Shown piece by piece: positions 12,331-24,290 of a stretch of 64,000 nucleotides of DNA. The position numbers and the translations under genes are program-made. The notes beneath the pieces are model-generated. The model was not told the DNA's origin and made no database searches. It saw only the letters and a program-made list of their open reading frames with translations. Origin of the DNA: Glossina fuscipes (Eukaryota > Arthropoda > Insecta > Diptera > Glossinidae); assembly GCF_014805625.2 (NCBI RefSeq), contig NW_023998565.1:926933-990932 (forward strand). Direction: 5' to 3'. How positions within the stretch are numbered: the first letter of the stretch is position 1; every line of letters begins with the position of its first letter.

Positions 12331-14470
12331 GGGCGGCTTCCGCAAGGCAGCTGTCTTAATCACGTTCTGTTCACTTAACTTCAGGATGGCGACATATACA
12401 TCTTCCAACATGCCAATGATTTACTACGGATTTCAGCTGACAAATCTTTCAATGAAGCAGGTGAAAATCATGCCACTAAGGGTAATCTCTTTTTTGATGC
12501 ATGTAATGATCTAAAAAGCAGCTTTAACCTAAGTAAAACAAAGGCACTGTATTTTGCTAATTGTTCCTGGAAGTTGATTCACATTTTGATCAAAGATATA
12601 CCTGTCAGCCAAAAAACTTCCCTCAGAGTAGTTTCTCAGTAGAATCATTAAGTCTAGTAGTCCAAAAACACTTCTCCGAAACTCAACGGCAGTCAGGCTC
12701 GGACTAACACAGTCAATATGATGACGTGACTTCGGTCGGTGTTTTTCTGAAGAAAAACACTCACGATTTACAAATCCTTTATTCGCTCAAAAATGGAATT
12801 TTCATTCTCGACCACTTGTAAATTTTCTAACTATGTTCCCAAAAGTGTACAGCCTGACACTGAAAATGCCTTGCCTGTCACAGCCAAAAGGTTTCTAGAA
12901 GTTAGAATCATTAGGCCGTCTTTCTTTCTGCTGATTGTCACCAAACTGACGAAGCTTCCAGCCGCTACTCAAGTTGTTAATTAAAGTTTCATCGTATTAT
13001 TAATGAAGTCAACAGCATCTCAGCCTGCAGCTCTGTACAAAACATATGTACAATAGATCCTAATTCTATTGCGGCTGTAATCAGCACAAAAAATAGTTTT
13101 TTTTCTCGTTTTTTACAAAATAATGATTTCTTAATTTGAATCAATTGATTTAGAAAGAGCAGGTTTCGCGGTGCTTAAGTAGCCATTGGAAACATTTGGA
13201 AATTTCAAATTCTGGAAGAGCCTTCATCAACTTTCATTGAACTTCTGCTCATCAGACAGGCTGTTCATCTTGCCATAAGTGGTATCAAGAAATTTGCGTG
13301 TTTTTCTGACAGTAGATAGGCCTTGACCCAAATCAAAAAAAAAAAAAAAAATCCGCACAATTTGTATGTATTTAAAATCCATAAAATCTGCCTGAACGGC
13401 CGAGTAGGCAAGAGTCTCGACTAGAAACCCAATGGTCGTGGTTTCAAATCTCAAGTGCAGTAGAGTTTTTAATAAAGCCGAAAGCCTTAGATGCTAGTGC
13501 TTTAAGACTTTAGTTTTAGAATTTATTCTCTGGCTAAATTTATAATAATTATAACAATAATAATAATAATAATAATAAAATTCACAAAAAGTTAACTATA
13601 TTATTATTAAGGCATATAATCTAATCTGGATTACAGGTCATTTTGGTTTTCATTGAAATGAAAATGCTGGCCTTTACGCTCCTGAGGCTCGACTAAATGG
13701 AGAAACTTTCTCTATCAAATATCCTCAAAAAGGCGTCTTTCGCCTTGTTCTTAATTATGTAATGCCAGACTGGAAACACAAGTATAGGAATTTAGCAAAA
13801 TATAATGAAAAGATAAAATTCATCTTTGCATGAGCTTTAAACTTTTCTCTGATGACAACTTTACCACATGGTAGATTAAGGTCCTCAATAGGTCCATATG
13901 CAACCTTACATCACCTGGTGATGTGTGTCACAGAAAAGAGTCAGTTCACCATTTTATTTTTAATTACAGTGCACTCGATAACACTATATTTTCTTTTGGA
14001 ATTTTTACTATTTATAACAGTCTGTATGAAAATTCTTCGTGCTCGCAATATACATATTAAACAGCTAGGTGCCTTCGTTAAATCTACAGACTTCTCTTTT
14101 CAAGTATCATAGTTATATACTAACTCTTGTCCGGTCTAATCATATTTTTAACAGTTTTTATAACTTTATAAATCTACCAGTTCTCTACAGCCATAGCTTG
14201 AGATCAATCTTCTGGTCGAAACTGTAGAAAGAACATTAATATTTTGACTATTCCAACTTGTACAACATCCACTCGAGGAAGATAATCATCATTTCATCAT
14301 CATCTTTGGAATTGTGTCCCATCCTAAGAGATAACCATCTCTGCTTCATCGTTTAGTCACTTTCAATCAACTGGTATACTTTTGTTTGGGCATCGTGAAA
14401 ACTCATAACTGGACATAAGGGACTTTCATTTACAAGTCTGGTCCGTTTACCATTTATATACCAAAAAAAA
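12331..14470 (+). mobile_element. Decayed second copy of the LINE A family, 5' truncated
   Basis: Pieces of ORF2 appear in order with many shifts and stops. The RT motif region comes first (GGCTTCCGCAAGGCAGCTGT, near the GLPQGSC position), then an altered YADD box reading QHANDLLRISA near 12405. A thumb fragment follows (HRIINEVNSIS near 12990, against FNKVNSIS in LINE A), then RNase H fragments (SSTFIELLLIRQAV at 13214 and IWITGHFGF near 13630). The C-terminus at 14043-14102 is HIKQLGAFVKSTDFSF, against HLKQLTAFIKSADFSF in LINE A. The 3'UTR end also resembles LINE A (CTGGTCC shortly before a short A run near 14465). A SINE splits the RNase H part. Confidence 0.85.
13387..13576 (+). mobile_element. 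tRNA-derived SINE (copy 1)
   Basis: The head resembles a tRNA. ACGGCCGAGTAGGCAAGAG fits a Pol III A box of the serine/leucine type, CGACTAGAAACC fits an anticodon arm, and GTGGTTTCAAATCTC fits a B box. The tail carries AGCCGAAAGCCTTAGATGCT, then TTTAGTTTTAGAATTTATT, and ends in (TAA)n. It is clearly the same family as the copy at 54401-54571. Imperfect 13-bp flanks (AAAATCCATAAAA at 13374-13386 and AAAATTCACAAAA at 13577-13589) are probably the target-site duplication. It lies inside the RNase H remnant of the old LINE A copy. Confidence 0.85.
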
Positions 14471-15178
14471 TGTATATATAAATAAGCAAAGATAACTGAT
14501 TAATTTCATTAGAGCCAATTTACAGTGTGGAATGCTCCCTTTTTCTTTTTTTAATAATAGAAACTTCTTGCACCTTCCATTGCCACAATATTTTTATAAA
14601 TATTTCTCTGCTTAGCAAAGCCGTCAACAGTGTTACCAAGACATCATATTTGTAAACATTCAACGAATATGATAAGCTCGCAGCCAATGACAACAATGAA
14701 AGTTTATTATGGGTACAACCCAATAAAGTCTTTCGCTCTTCAGGTCGAAACTAATAAGCACATGCAATGCCGTGCTTAGCTGTCTTATCATGTTATTTGA
14801 AAAGAGGAAAATAACACGAATGTGAAATATCATATGAAATATGAAGTAAGAAGACAAGTATTAAAATAAATGTAACAACTCTAATATGGAAAAAACTAAC
14901 AATAATAATAACATAGAAACTCATTTATCTCCCCTTGAACGCATCCTGACTAGTTTTAGTAAATTTTTAGAGACCTGGTGTTCGATTTTCGCATATTTTT
15001 GAATATTTCCTGTTAATTCTTTGATATATTCATACAGTGATTTTTATTTTAAATGAGTTTGGTTATAGATACAACGAAATATTTATTTTAGCCACCGGCG
15101 AATAAGACATAGTTTTTGTAACCACGTCGACGGTAACAGATCATAACATAGGATTCAAAAGTCGTCATCCCAACTTAC
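14471..15178. other. Spacer between the old LINE and the phosphatase exons
   Basis: No family was recognised. Any downstream exon of the acid phosphatase would be expected here on the minus strand. A stretch reading VDVVTKTMSYSP near 15080-15130 (minus) could be a remnant of it, but it lacks a clear acceptor. Confidence 0.4.
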
Positions 15179-15912
15179 GCTGAATAATTTTAACGTGTTC
15201 AAAACATTAGTTATTGTAGTATCATGAGCAGTGTACATCCAGATTTTCCTATCGGGATCTAATTTGCCCTTTACTTAGTCTGTGAATCTCTGTAGTACCT
15301 CTTTAATTAAGGGTCCAGTTTTAAGCTGCGCCAGGTTATAGGTGCCAATAGTGAACGTAGAATCTGATAAAAACTGCAAAGCCGGTCTCCGATAAACTTT
15401 TTTAGTCCACTCAGGTAAGGTTTTATTATAAAGTCCTTTAATATAAAGTATATTTTTAAAGCGTTGTAGATCTTCCAAGGAGTTCATTGAACGGCCGGTA
15501 TACTTCGATAAGTAATTAAACAGATAACCAAATCTAGTATTAAGTTTTTGAAATAAATCAGAGTTCCTTAAATTTGACAAAGCGTGGTCATAAGCGGGAC
15601 ATGCAGTTTTACCTGCTAAAACCTATGAAATGATAAGGTTGTTGGTCGTCTAAGAATTGTAGCCACAAATTTACTAAATCCATTTACTCAGGCATCGTAT
15701 GCACTGGTATTGGTTGCCAATTTGCATTAGGATTCCAAACATCGCTCGCCTCCGGCTGATAGAGACCGGCTAGATTACATAAGAAGCTCATTAGAGTGCG
15801 ATCCACGTCGGTTGAACGTACAAAAATTTCATCTTTATTGCAAATTTCGCTGAAGAGTTTATTATAACGTTTCCGTAACCACCAATATTGCTTAAGAGTC
15901 TTTGCCAAACAA
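15179..15912 (-). pseudogene. Histidine acid phosphatase, two exons, probably a pseudogene
   Basis: Exon 15688-15912 encodes LRKRYNKLF, then the family signature VRSTDVDRTLMS, then WNPNANWQPIPVHTMPE. This is a strong match to lysosomal/prostatic-type acid phosphatases, where the Arg of RSTDVDR binds phosphate. An acceptor (TTTGCATTCAG) precedes it. Exon 15179-15622 begins LAGKTACPAYDHAL and continues to MYTAHDTTITNVLNTL, the conserved His-Asp catalytic motif, ending at a GTAAGT donor. The family hydrolyses phosphomonoesters in the lysosome or outside the cell. Two lesions are visible: splicing the 65-base GT..AG intron (15623-15687) leaves the second exon out of frame, and a TAA at 15275-15277 lies just before the HD motif. 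The N-terminal RHG exon is not found; LINE C lies just upstream. A sequencing error or unusual splice could rescue it. Confidence 0.8.
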
Positions 15913-16039
15913 CTGAATGCAAACCCAAAAGCTAAATTGCTATATGCGACTACCCACTGCGTAACATTAAATTGACCACTGAGGTGGAATCTTTAAAGCA
16001 AAAACATTGTAACAAGTGGATTTCAGACTCGCTCATTTA

Positions 16040-16140
16040 TTATTATTATTATTATTATTTTAATTTTAGACTAATGAAATGAATTCTTAGACTAAAAAAA
16101 AGACATTGAGCACTAGCAACACAGGCTATCGGCTCTAATT
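16040..16140 (-). repeat. LINE C 3' end, the same module as the SINE tail
   Basis: On the minus strand the sequence reads AGAGCCGATAGCCTGTGTTG, then TTTTAGTCTAAGAATTCA, then an (AAT)n run. The same module ends LINE B (58936-59033), and a diverged form of it makes the tail of both SINE copies. Confidence 0.85.
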
Positions 16141-16154
16141 TAAATAAATGGATA

Positions 16155-18835
16155 TTAGATAGTGAACTTAGTAGTATTAAAAAAGTAATATATTGAATTG
16201 ATATTCTGTTCTGAAGCTGATTGTAGAATGTTCAAAGGGTTAATCGTTCCAAATGCAATACTTCTAACCAAGGAAAAGTTGAGGCAATCACAGAGAATGT
16301 GCTTTATAGTAAGCACACAACAGCAGATTGGGGGAGAAGACTTCTTCAGGATCCATTGGTGTGTTGCAATTGTATGACCAAGGCGAATTCACGAAAATGT
16401 TTGGATCTTGGTTTTCTCAACATTTGTTGGATATAGAGGTGGAGTTAATTGAGGGTTAATGCAAGAGTAGTGTTGATGATGGTATTGTAAATTTCCTTCT
16501 GTAATTTTCTCTTTAACTTTTCTTCCAATGTATCTTTGAAGATCCAACTTTTCCATGACATCATCCATAATTAGAGGAGCAGAAGCAGCATACTTTGCCG
16601 CTAAATCCGCCTGCTCATTTCCCAGTAAACCGATGTGACTTGGTACCCATAACATTTTAATTTTTCCGTCGGGTGTAGTAATTATATTCCTTAATTTGTT
16701 GATGGTGCTCCATCTCGAAGTCGAAGGATTCCGAACAGCTTGTAATACAGACAAACTGTCGGTAACAATAACGGTTTTGAGTTTGTTTTTATGGGCAAGT
16801 TTGGCAGCGTGAAGGATAGCTCTGGCTTCCGTTGTGAAAGTTGAAGTACTTTTGTGAAATATGTGGTTGAGAAGAACCCGTCCTGTAGCATCTACCACCG
16901 CACAAGCAGGAGGCAGACCAGGAGATTTTGAGCCGTCTGTGTACAAAAGATTCCAACCAGTATTGTCCAATACTTGGGTTTTTTCAGCTATTAGATTCGT
17001 GAAGACGTAATTTGGAGTATCTTCTTTCTTGTGCATAGACAGTGAGATGTCAAAAGAGCAGTCTTTCAAAATCCAGGGAGGTTTAACACCAAAAGAGCGA
17101 AAAATATTTAAGGGAATGTTCAATTCCTTTGCGACGTACAAACAATGGTCAATTGCAGATGGTGACTTTGCATTTTTCTTCGCAATAATAATCTCTCTCA
17201 CGTCATCACCGAGAACAGACTTGTTTGAATTAAGAAGCTTGGGAACTATTTTGGCTTTTAACTCATAAAGTCTACTTTCTAAAGGTGGGAGACCAGTTTC
17301 AATTATAATATTATATATAGGCGTGGTCCGAAAAGCATAACAACTTGCTCTGACGGCTTAGTGATAGACAGGTTTAAGGAAGTTGATATTAGATTTGCAG
17401 CTATTGCCATATATTATCAAAGTAGTCAATCTTGCTTAACACAAGCATTTTGGCAAGATAAGCAATAGTGTTAATATGCGCATGGCTTCTCCAAGCAATG
17501 TACTGTATGAAATTCACCCTTGTTAAAATAGAAGTTTTTAACCGAAGACAGGGTGCTTTCCAACGATATTTGTTGGAAAACGTGAGCCCGAGAACATGGA
17601 GCGTCTCCACGTTTAGTACTGGTATGTCATTAATGAGCATCAGTAGATTTCCTGCATCGCAAACCTGCTTTCGACAAATGTGCATTTTTTTAGATTTTTG
17701 TATGGAAATTTTAGTCCCTGACGAGTTTGCCCATTTGCAGATCTCTTGTTCAATAGATTCGAGGATGTTGATTGCCTTCCTGTTATCTTTTTCTTTTGTT
17801 AAAATGTATACATCGTCTGCGTAGAGACAATGTTCCACTCTTGGTACACGGCAAAGAATTTCGCTAATTTCGTTGAAAGCGATCTGGAAAAGCGTGACAG
17901 AGAGAGGAGATCCTTGCGGAATGCCATTCTTTAGAGGAAAGGAATCAGAAAGATGATTGTTAATTCTAACTTTAAACGGCCGATGCGACATGAATGATTT
18001 GATGTAGTTGAAAAATTTGGGTCCAACATTTCATGATTTCAAGAGCCTTAAAATAACATGAAGACCAACTCTGTCAAACACTTTTTCGAAATCAATTGTG
18101 AGAATTGTTACGTGATTTCTTTCGGAAATTGCTTTGCTCGTGAAATAATGAATATGGAAAAGAGCGTCGATGCACCCCCTACCCCTTTTTAAACCAACTT
18201 GTTACTTTGTAATCAGGTTCTGGGAATCAAGAAACCAAGGTAATCTAGACGCCATAACCCTTTCTAATACTTTTAAGAGGCAAGATAAAAGAGAGATTGG
18301 GCGATCATCCGATGCGATGGAGACATTTTTTGACTTTGGAATTGGAACAACTGCGGCCCTTCTCCACACGTAGAGTATATGGCCAGTCAAAAATACCGTA
18401 TTATATAGGTCCAGTAATTTCTTTCTACTTGAATTAGACAGAGCGCTGATCATTTTGTATGAGATGTAGAGTTCTTGCTGAGAAAACGATTGCACAGGTG
18501 GGATATAGAGCGAAAGCACTGTAAATTTTATGTTTAACATTATTTGTGTCGCTACGGCTTGTATTTTGAGCTAAAATTTGTGCGTTTGTGAGGTATATTT
18601 GATTTTATAAAAACACCAACTCCTTGTTTGGAATATGAATTTTGATCAGCATTCGTGAAGTATGTAATATATGATTTGGGTGGAATAGGATTAAAAGAGC
18701 TTCTACGAGTTTCTTGAAGCGATAAAAATATTGGTTAAAATCACTTATGAGTGTAAGGAGTTCATCAAAATTATTAATAAGTCCCTTAATGTTCCACTGT
18801 AGAATTTTAAAAACTTTATTTAATTGTAATGACAT
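16155..18835 (-). pseudogene. LINE C ORF2: endonuclease start, reverse transcriptase, RNase H; internally deleted
   Basis: ORF2 starts MSLQLNKVFKILQWNIKGLI at 18835. The endonuclease breaks off after SFSQQELY (about 18470) and is joined in frame to ISYKMISALS of the RT, removing about 1 kb relative to LINE B. RT motifs remain: PISLLSC, DFEKVFDRVG, GIPQGSPLSV and YADDVYIL (near 17815). RNase H shows LLYTDGSKS, TEARAIL, VTDSLSVL and WVPSHIGLLGNEQAD. Single-base stops include TAA after LITK (18199-18201), a Trp-to-stop change near 18030 and an Arg-to-stop change after KIQTFS (16389-16391). There are also frameshifts near 18690 and 18550. RNase H retains IIIAKKNAKSPSAIDHCLYVAKEL, a stretch shortened in LINE B. 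Confidence 0.9.
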
Positions 18836-18856
18836 GGAAGCAGAGGGGAATTAAGG

Positions 18857-20165
18857 TTAAGTTGACATGTCAGCGTCTCCGTCGAAAAGGTCGCTATAGG
18901 AGTTTTGCGTGAATAATTTGTTCTTACCAGCAGAATAATCTGTATTTAGGTGGTTTGGTACATCTGAAGCACAACGAGTGGGCGCACGTGAACAATTTGA
19001 AGTTGAAGGTTGATTAATGGATGAAAGAATGGATTCATTACCCCTTGTAATTTTTTGAATACAGCTGAGAGCTGGAGATTCTAGAGAATTTTGAATATTA
19101 AATTTTAGCATATATGTTGTTGTTTTAAGTTTTTCAATATTTGGTGTTGCTTTGGTTTTTTCAATATTATCTTTGGCGGGTGATGTAACTGGTTTCGCAA
19201 TATAATTTTTGGTTAATGGTGGAACAGGTTTTTCATTGGAAGCAGTTGCAGTTAAAGTCTTACTAGGCTCGATTTGCGAGGCAACAGCAGCGTAGGTATT
19301 ACTTTTGCCAATTCCATGGGCTACAGAAGGATTTCTTTCCCGATATGTGCGTCGCGCTTCGCCCATGCTACAGTAATTTTCTGTTTTGATTTTTAATATT
19401 TCACGCATCTGTTCAAAACGTGGGCATTGTTTGTCTAACGCTGAGTGTTGATCATTGCAATTTATGCAGAAACTACGGGTACAGCTTTCAGTATGTGGAG
19501 GATGACTACAGTTAGCACAAGATGCAGCATTAGTGCATCTTTTTGCCGTATGACCCAGGCGTTGGCAATTTTTACACCTCATAGGATTTGGGATGTATAG
19601 TTCTACTTTACATTTATAACACGCCACATTAAGTGTTCGCGGTCGATAGCGATCAAAAGTTAAAATAATCCTTCATGTAGGAGAGCGGGTTTTTCCATCG
19701 TCATTTAATTTGGTGAATTTGTAGACTTCGGTCACTCCTTGACTGCCCATTTCTCGGACAATTTCATCTTCCGGCACATGCTTTAAGCATGGGGCATAAA
19801 CTACGCCTTTAACCGAGCTCAGTTTGTCATGCAGTTTAGCGGATATAGCGCACAAATTGGCTAATGATTTAGACTTTATGAGGTCTTCGGTTGCGGTCGG
19901 TTTCCCAGCCAGTACAAGTAAATTTCCATCGCGTAAAATCGATATAGAGTCTATATGCGTTGTAATGCAATCTAGTGCTTTTTTAATAGCGAAAGGGCTG
20001 ATTTGCGAAATTGTTATGGACGGATCAGTTGGAGAAATCACAACATATTTTTTGTCGATAGGAACGATGTTACTGGTTGGCAACACCGGAAAGTCGGAAT
20101 TTTTAATTTTTTTTCTTTGGGGGGATACAATGATGGTCGTCGGTCCGACGACTCGCTTCTTTGAT
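18857..20165 (-). pseudogene. LINE C ORF1, gag-like protein with zinc knuckles, one frameshift
   Basis: The N-terminal half reads from about 20165 (no AUG after the preceding stop) through VVGPTTIIVSPQRKKIKNSD and SDFPVLPTSNIVPIDKKYVV to KTRSPT, where a one-base shift near 19677 puts a stop in frame. The other frame continues RIILTFDRYRPRTLNVACYK into the knuckles: CKNCQRLGHTAKRC, CANCSHPPHTESC and CINCNDQHSALDKQC (about 19390-19600). The C-terminal half is Thr/Lys/Pro-rich and ends FDGDADMST at 18857, 22 bases before the ORF2 start. This is the I-clade ORF1 layout; the product would bind element RNA. Confidence 0.85.
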
Positions 20166-20579
20166 TATCATATAAATCTCAAAAAAATATTATTTACCTT
20201 TTAATTTTATTACGTTTTTTTGTCAGTTTGGCAACTCTGTCGCTCGGTGTAGTCGTCTATATTTTGTTTTCGGCAATTAATAATTAATTTTTGGTTGAGT
20301 TCGTAGCTATTTTGCCTTATAGTGTGTGAATTTATAATATAATTTGAGAAGAAAGTGATTGAATTCAAAGTAAAAGAAGTATTTTTTCTTTACGCTTTGA
20401 TTCATTGCTTTTTTGCAAACAAAAATTTTGTGCTCTGATATAAATCTCTCTTTTTTTTTTTGTTTTCTTTCTTTTTCTCTGTTTATTTTTTCAGTGTTAG
20501 TAGATTGTTTTGCTTTTTATCTCCTGTTACAGTGTCAACGTAACAGAGAAGTTTTGCACAAATTGGTTGATAAATTGTT

Positions 20580-21416
20580 ATGTTGAGGATTTTTTTGCAA
20601 TTTGTCTGTTTGTTCTTCATAATCCACAACTGTCTTGTTGACTGGACATGGAGTGTTTCTTGTTGGCTCTACGAGCGCTTTGGTCATGCAAAGTGTGCCG
20701 GTATTCTCGGCCGTGCTGCTGACGCAATCGCTGACCCGTCTAAAGGCTTAAGATGGTCATGTCCTGACTGTAGGCAGCGGGACATTGATTTTTATAAACT
20801 TTTCACGAAGACCCTAAATGGTTTCTCGGAATTGAGTAGATATCTCGGCACCTTGCGGAAAGAGTTTGAGCTAATTAAGTCTAGGTTTGATGAGTGTAGT
20901 TTTATTGGGCACTCATCTTCTACTCGTGGTGTAGTGTGTGGGACGTCACTTCTGGGCTTCTCCAAATCGGATTTGTTGGTACAAGTTACCGCTTCCTCTA
21001 ACTCTAAAATGAACAGTAATGTTTCCGATATTGCTGAGTCGGTTGGTAACAAAACAGTTACAAACAAGCCGGCAACTCCGTCTGTTTTAAGCTACGCTGA
21101 AGTGGCAAGGGTATCTCCGCCCAGAGCCGTCACTCACTCTAATCAAGCGCCATTGCCTAAAAATAATGAAGAGAAAAATAAATCATCCTCTCCTCCTGGC
21201 TGTTCGCATGTGAACGCTGGTCCTCAGACTGGGCAAGTCTCAAAAGCTGCCGGTACAAGGGCGATAGACCCATCTATATTCTCCCCAATTCTAAACTCTC
21301 CCACCGTGAACTCCCCTCCTGTTATAAGTAATGACATTTGCTTGATGGCAGTTCCTCCTCTCCCAGAAAAGCAATATTTGTGTCAAGATCTTACTGTATG
21401 CAAGACTGGCACCTGA
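20580..21416 (+). pseudogene. CR1-type LINE ORF1 with PHD-like zinc finger
   Basis: The 278-residue open frame contains CWLYERFGHAKCAGI, then GLRWSCPDCRQRDIDFYKLF, about residues 24-75. This is the Cys/His/Cys spacing of the PHD-like fingers in CR1-clade ORF1 proteins. A likely coiled region follows (residues 75-110), then a Ser/Thr/Pro-rich stretch with SYAEVARVSPPRAVTHS. The first Cys pair expected upstream of the finger is not clear, so the N-terminus may be altered. After the stop at 21414-21416 the other frames continue the ORF1 tail (SRAIASFKILVPTE, 21424-21700), so a frameshift probably separates them. Confidence 0.7.
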
Positions 21417-21659
21417 AACATCGGTGGATAACATAAAAAGTTATCTGGCGGCGAAAATCCCATCAGTCATCTTAAAGCGTGTTAGCATCTTCAAAATGGC
21501 TCCTTCTCAATCTAGGGCGATCGCCTCTTTTAAAATACTAGTTCCAACTGAAAACAGTGATATGTTGTTAAACACACCACTTCGACCAGTAGGATCCTTA
21601 ATTAAGGAATTTATCCCTCGAGATAGTCCTCGTAATACCAAAGCAATAGTGTTGTCGCC

Positions 21660-24200
21660 TTCAAACACTACATGTTTCTTCAAGTCCATTATCTCTGATT
21701 TATCAAAATGTTAGGGGCCTAAATCCAAAAATTCGTTCTAATTTTCTACATTCAGTGATTGCGGAGTTTTTCTGTTTGGCCTTTACTGAAACTTGGCTAA
21801 AACCCAATCTTCATTTTTCGGAACTGTTTCACAATTCTTTCCAAGTCCTTAGAAATGATCGAGTGAATGGCATTGGTGGTGGTGTATTAATTGCCACATC
21901 TGCGTCAGTCCTGTCCAATTCAATAGAATTTCCCACTTCGCCTGACGTTGAATTTATCGCCATGTGTGCGAAAATGCCTAATAAACAGCTATTTATAACC
22001 TGCTCCTACATTCCCCGAAATTCTTATATCTCCATTTACAAGAAACGCGCTGCCCTCATTTGTGAAGTGGCGAAGCGGTCTAGGCCCACCGATTTGGTCA
22101 TTGCATTGGGTGACTTCAACTTGCCTCAAGTCACTTGGTAACAGTGATAATTCTGGCTGTTTGATTCCTACTTCAACGTCTGATAGATCCGTTGTGTTGT
22201 TTAATGAATTGTTTGAATATAATTTGGTTCAATATAACCGTACCCCTAATTGTAATGGTAGACTGCTTGATCTCTGCTTTGCCAACTTTCCTGAGATTAA
22301 CGTAAATCGTCGTCCACCTTTTAGTTTACCTGGGGACCCTTATCATCCATCAATGTGCATTTCCTTACATCATATGAATGATGGTTCGGTGAACTGCCTT
22401 AATGTGCCAAATCAAACTGTTTTAAATAAATATTATGATTTTCATAAAATCAATATTGTATTGCTAAAACATCGTCTTTCACATATGAGGCTTGATTTCT
22501 CAACCGGAAGTATTGAAAGTCATCGTTCTACAATACATTAAATATAGCTATTGGTGCATCTGTTCCGATCAAGCAGTGCCGACCTCGAAGCAGGTGTCCC
22601 CCGTCGTTTAATAAGACAATTAAATATCACAAGAATAGAAAAAACTCGCTATTCAAAAAATATTCGAAAAGTGGCTCTGCGCTCGACTATTTCGCTTACT
22701 CGGTGGCGAGGCATAGATTTAACTCCCTCAACCACCAATATTATAGCAGATACCTTCAGTTCATTAAATCCTCTCTGTTTGCTAATCCTAAATACTTTTT
22801 TAAATTTGTTAACTCTGAAAGAAAAATTTCTACATATCTCTCTCATGTTTCTTTTAATGGGTCTGATTCCTCGGATGATTTTGAAATTTCAAATCTGTTT
22901 GCTGAGTATTTCCGACGAAACTTTTCGATTGCTAGTTTCGATTTATCACCCATATCCTACCCATATCCTATAACTAACTCGGTTTCAATGCCTAACTTGG
23001 TTATTTCGGAAGATGACGTTTTTAAAGGGTAGAGTTCTCTAAAATATAGTTGTGCGCCTGGACCTGATGGAATTTCATCATGTGTACTTAAATCTTGCAC
23101 TGTCGAGTTATGTGGTGTGATCTCAAAGCTTTTAACCTGTCCTTGAATTTAGGTGTTTTCCCTTCGTGTTGGAAGAGTAGTTTCCTTATGCCTATCCACA
23201 AAAGTGGAAGTAGACAAATACAGAGGCATAGCAAAGTTGAGTGTCTTGCCCAAGATGTTCGAACGAATTGTGATTCAGCATTTGGCCTTTGCCATTAATT
23301 CGTCTATTTCTCCGCACCAGCACGGCTTTCGGAAAGGGCGATCTACAGTCACCAACTTGTTAGAATTTACTTGTCATGTGTTCAAGGCTTTTTTTAGTGG
23401 CTCTTGCACAGATGTTATATACACTGATTTAAGCAAAGCGTTTGATATGGTTAACCATAACTTACTTATCTTTAAACTCCAAGCCTCTGGCTTCTCTTTC
23501 TATTTAGTGAAATGGATAAGCTCATATCTGCACAATAGATCGTTCAGAGTTTTGTTTAACCTCATCACCTCGGATGAATTCCCCGCTATGCCTGGCGTAC
23601 CTCAAGGAAGTCACTTAGGTCCCATTTTATGTAGTTCATACATTAACGATTTTTCATCGGTGGTTAGTTCCAGCCAGATCTTACTGTATGCTAATGACGT
23701 AAAACTGTTTGCTTCCGTCTCTGTAGAATCGCAATCACATCAGCTTCAAAGTGACTTGTATAATTTTGTTGCACGGTGCTCTTTGAATCTTCTGAAACTA
23801 AATTTGAGTAAATGTAAGAAGCTTTCATTCTCAAGAAGAAAGTCATTACTCAGTATTTCATAGATTCGCATAAGTTGGAGGATGTCGATTCGATCACAGA
23901 TTTAGGCGTTCTATTTGACCATAGGTTACGTTTTAACTTGCATATTGAGCTCTCGATTAGCAAAGCTAGGTCCGCGCTTGGTTTTATAAAAAGGTGGTCC
24001 AAAGATCTTGATGATCCTTACATTACGAAAACGCTGTACATGTGTTTGGTTAGACGCATACTCGAGTATTCCTCTGTTGTATGATCTCCTTCATGTAGGT
24101 GCTATGTAAATTCAATTGAATCTGTTCATAAGCAATTCTTGCTCTTTGCCTTAGAAATTTGGGTTGGGATCCGATTGACTTTCTTTCTCCCCATGAATAT
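21660..24200 (+). pseudogene. CR1-type LINE ORF2: endonuclease and reverse transcriptase, several frameshifts
   Basis: Endonuclease motifs are IYQNVRGLNPKIR-like sequence near 21695, FTETWLKPN (21783), GGGVLIA (21875) and ALGDFNLPQV (22106). RT motifs follow: CAPGPDGISS (23053), YRGIAKLSVLPKMFERIV (23219), HGFRKGRST (23323), YTDLSKAFDMVNH (23419), GVPQGSHLGPIL (23596) and YANDVKLF (23686). The active site YADD is changed to YAND, which removes one catalytic Asp. Stops or shifts occur near 22140, 22540-22700, 23030, 23200 and 23862. A direct repeat of ATATAAGTTTTGCT (about 24198-24231) lies where the C-terminus should continue, so that end is deleted. Confidence 0.85.
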
Positions 24201-24290
24201 AAGTTTTGCTAATTAATATAAGTTTTGCTTTAACTGCCAATTGAACTCGGCTGTTATTTGTTTAGTTGAGTTTCATGTATAAGTAGAATT

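Larger units (their letters stand above)
16040..20170 (-). mobile_element. LINE C: I-clade non-LTR element with (TAA)n tail
   Basis: On the minus strand the order is ORF1 (about 20165 down to 18857), ORF2 (18835 to 16155), a short 3'UTR and an (AAT)n tail (16040-16067). It is the same family as the element at 53675-59033: long stretches of ORF2 agree closely. It has a large in-frame deletion in ORF2 and several stops. The head lies about 40 bases from the start of an opposite-strand CR1/jockey-type LINE. Confidence 0.9.

Noticed and set aside
17029..18373. Plus-strand frames at 17029-17268, 17468-17824 and 18170-18373
   Set aside because: All are antisense shadows of LINE C ORF2 on the minus strand.
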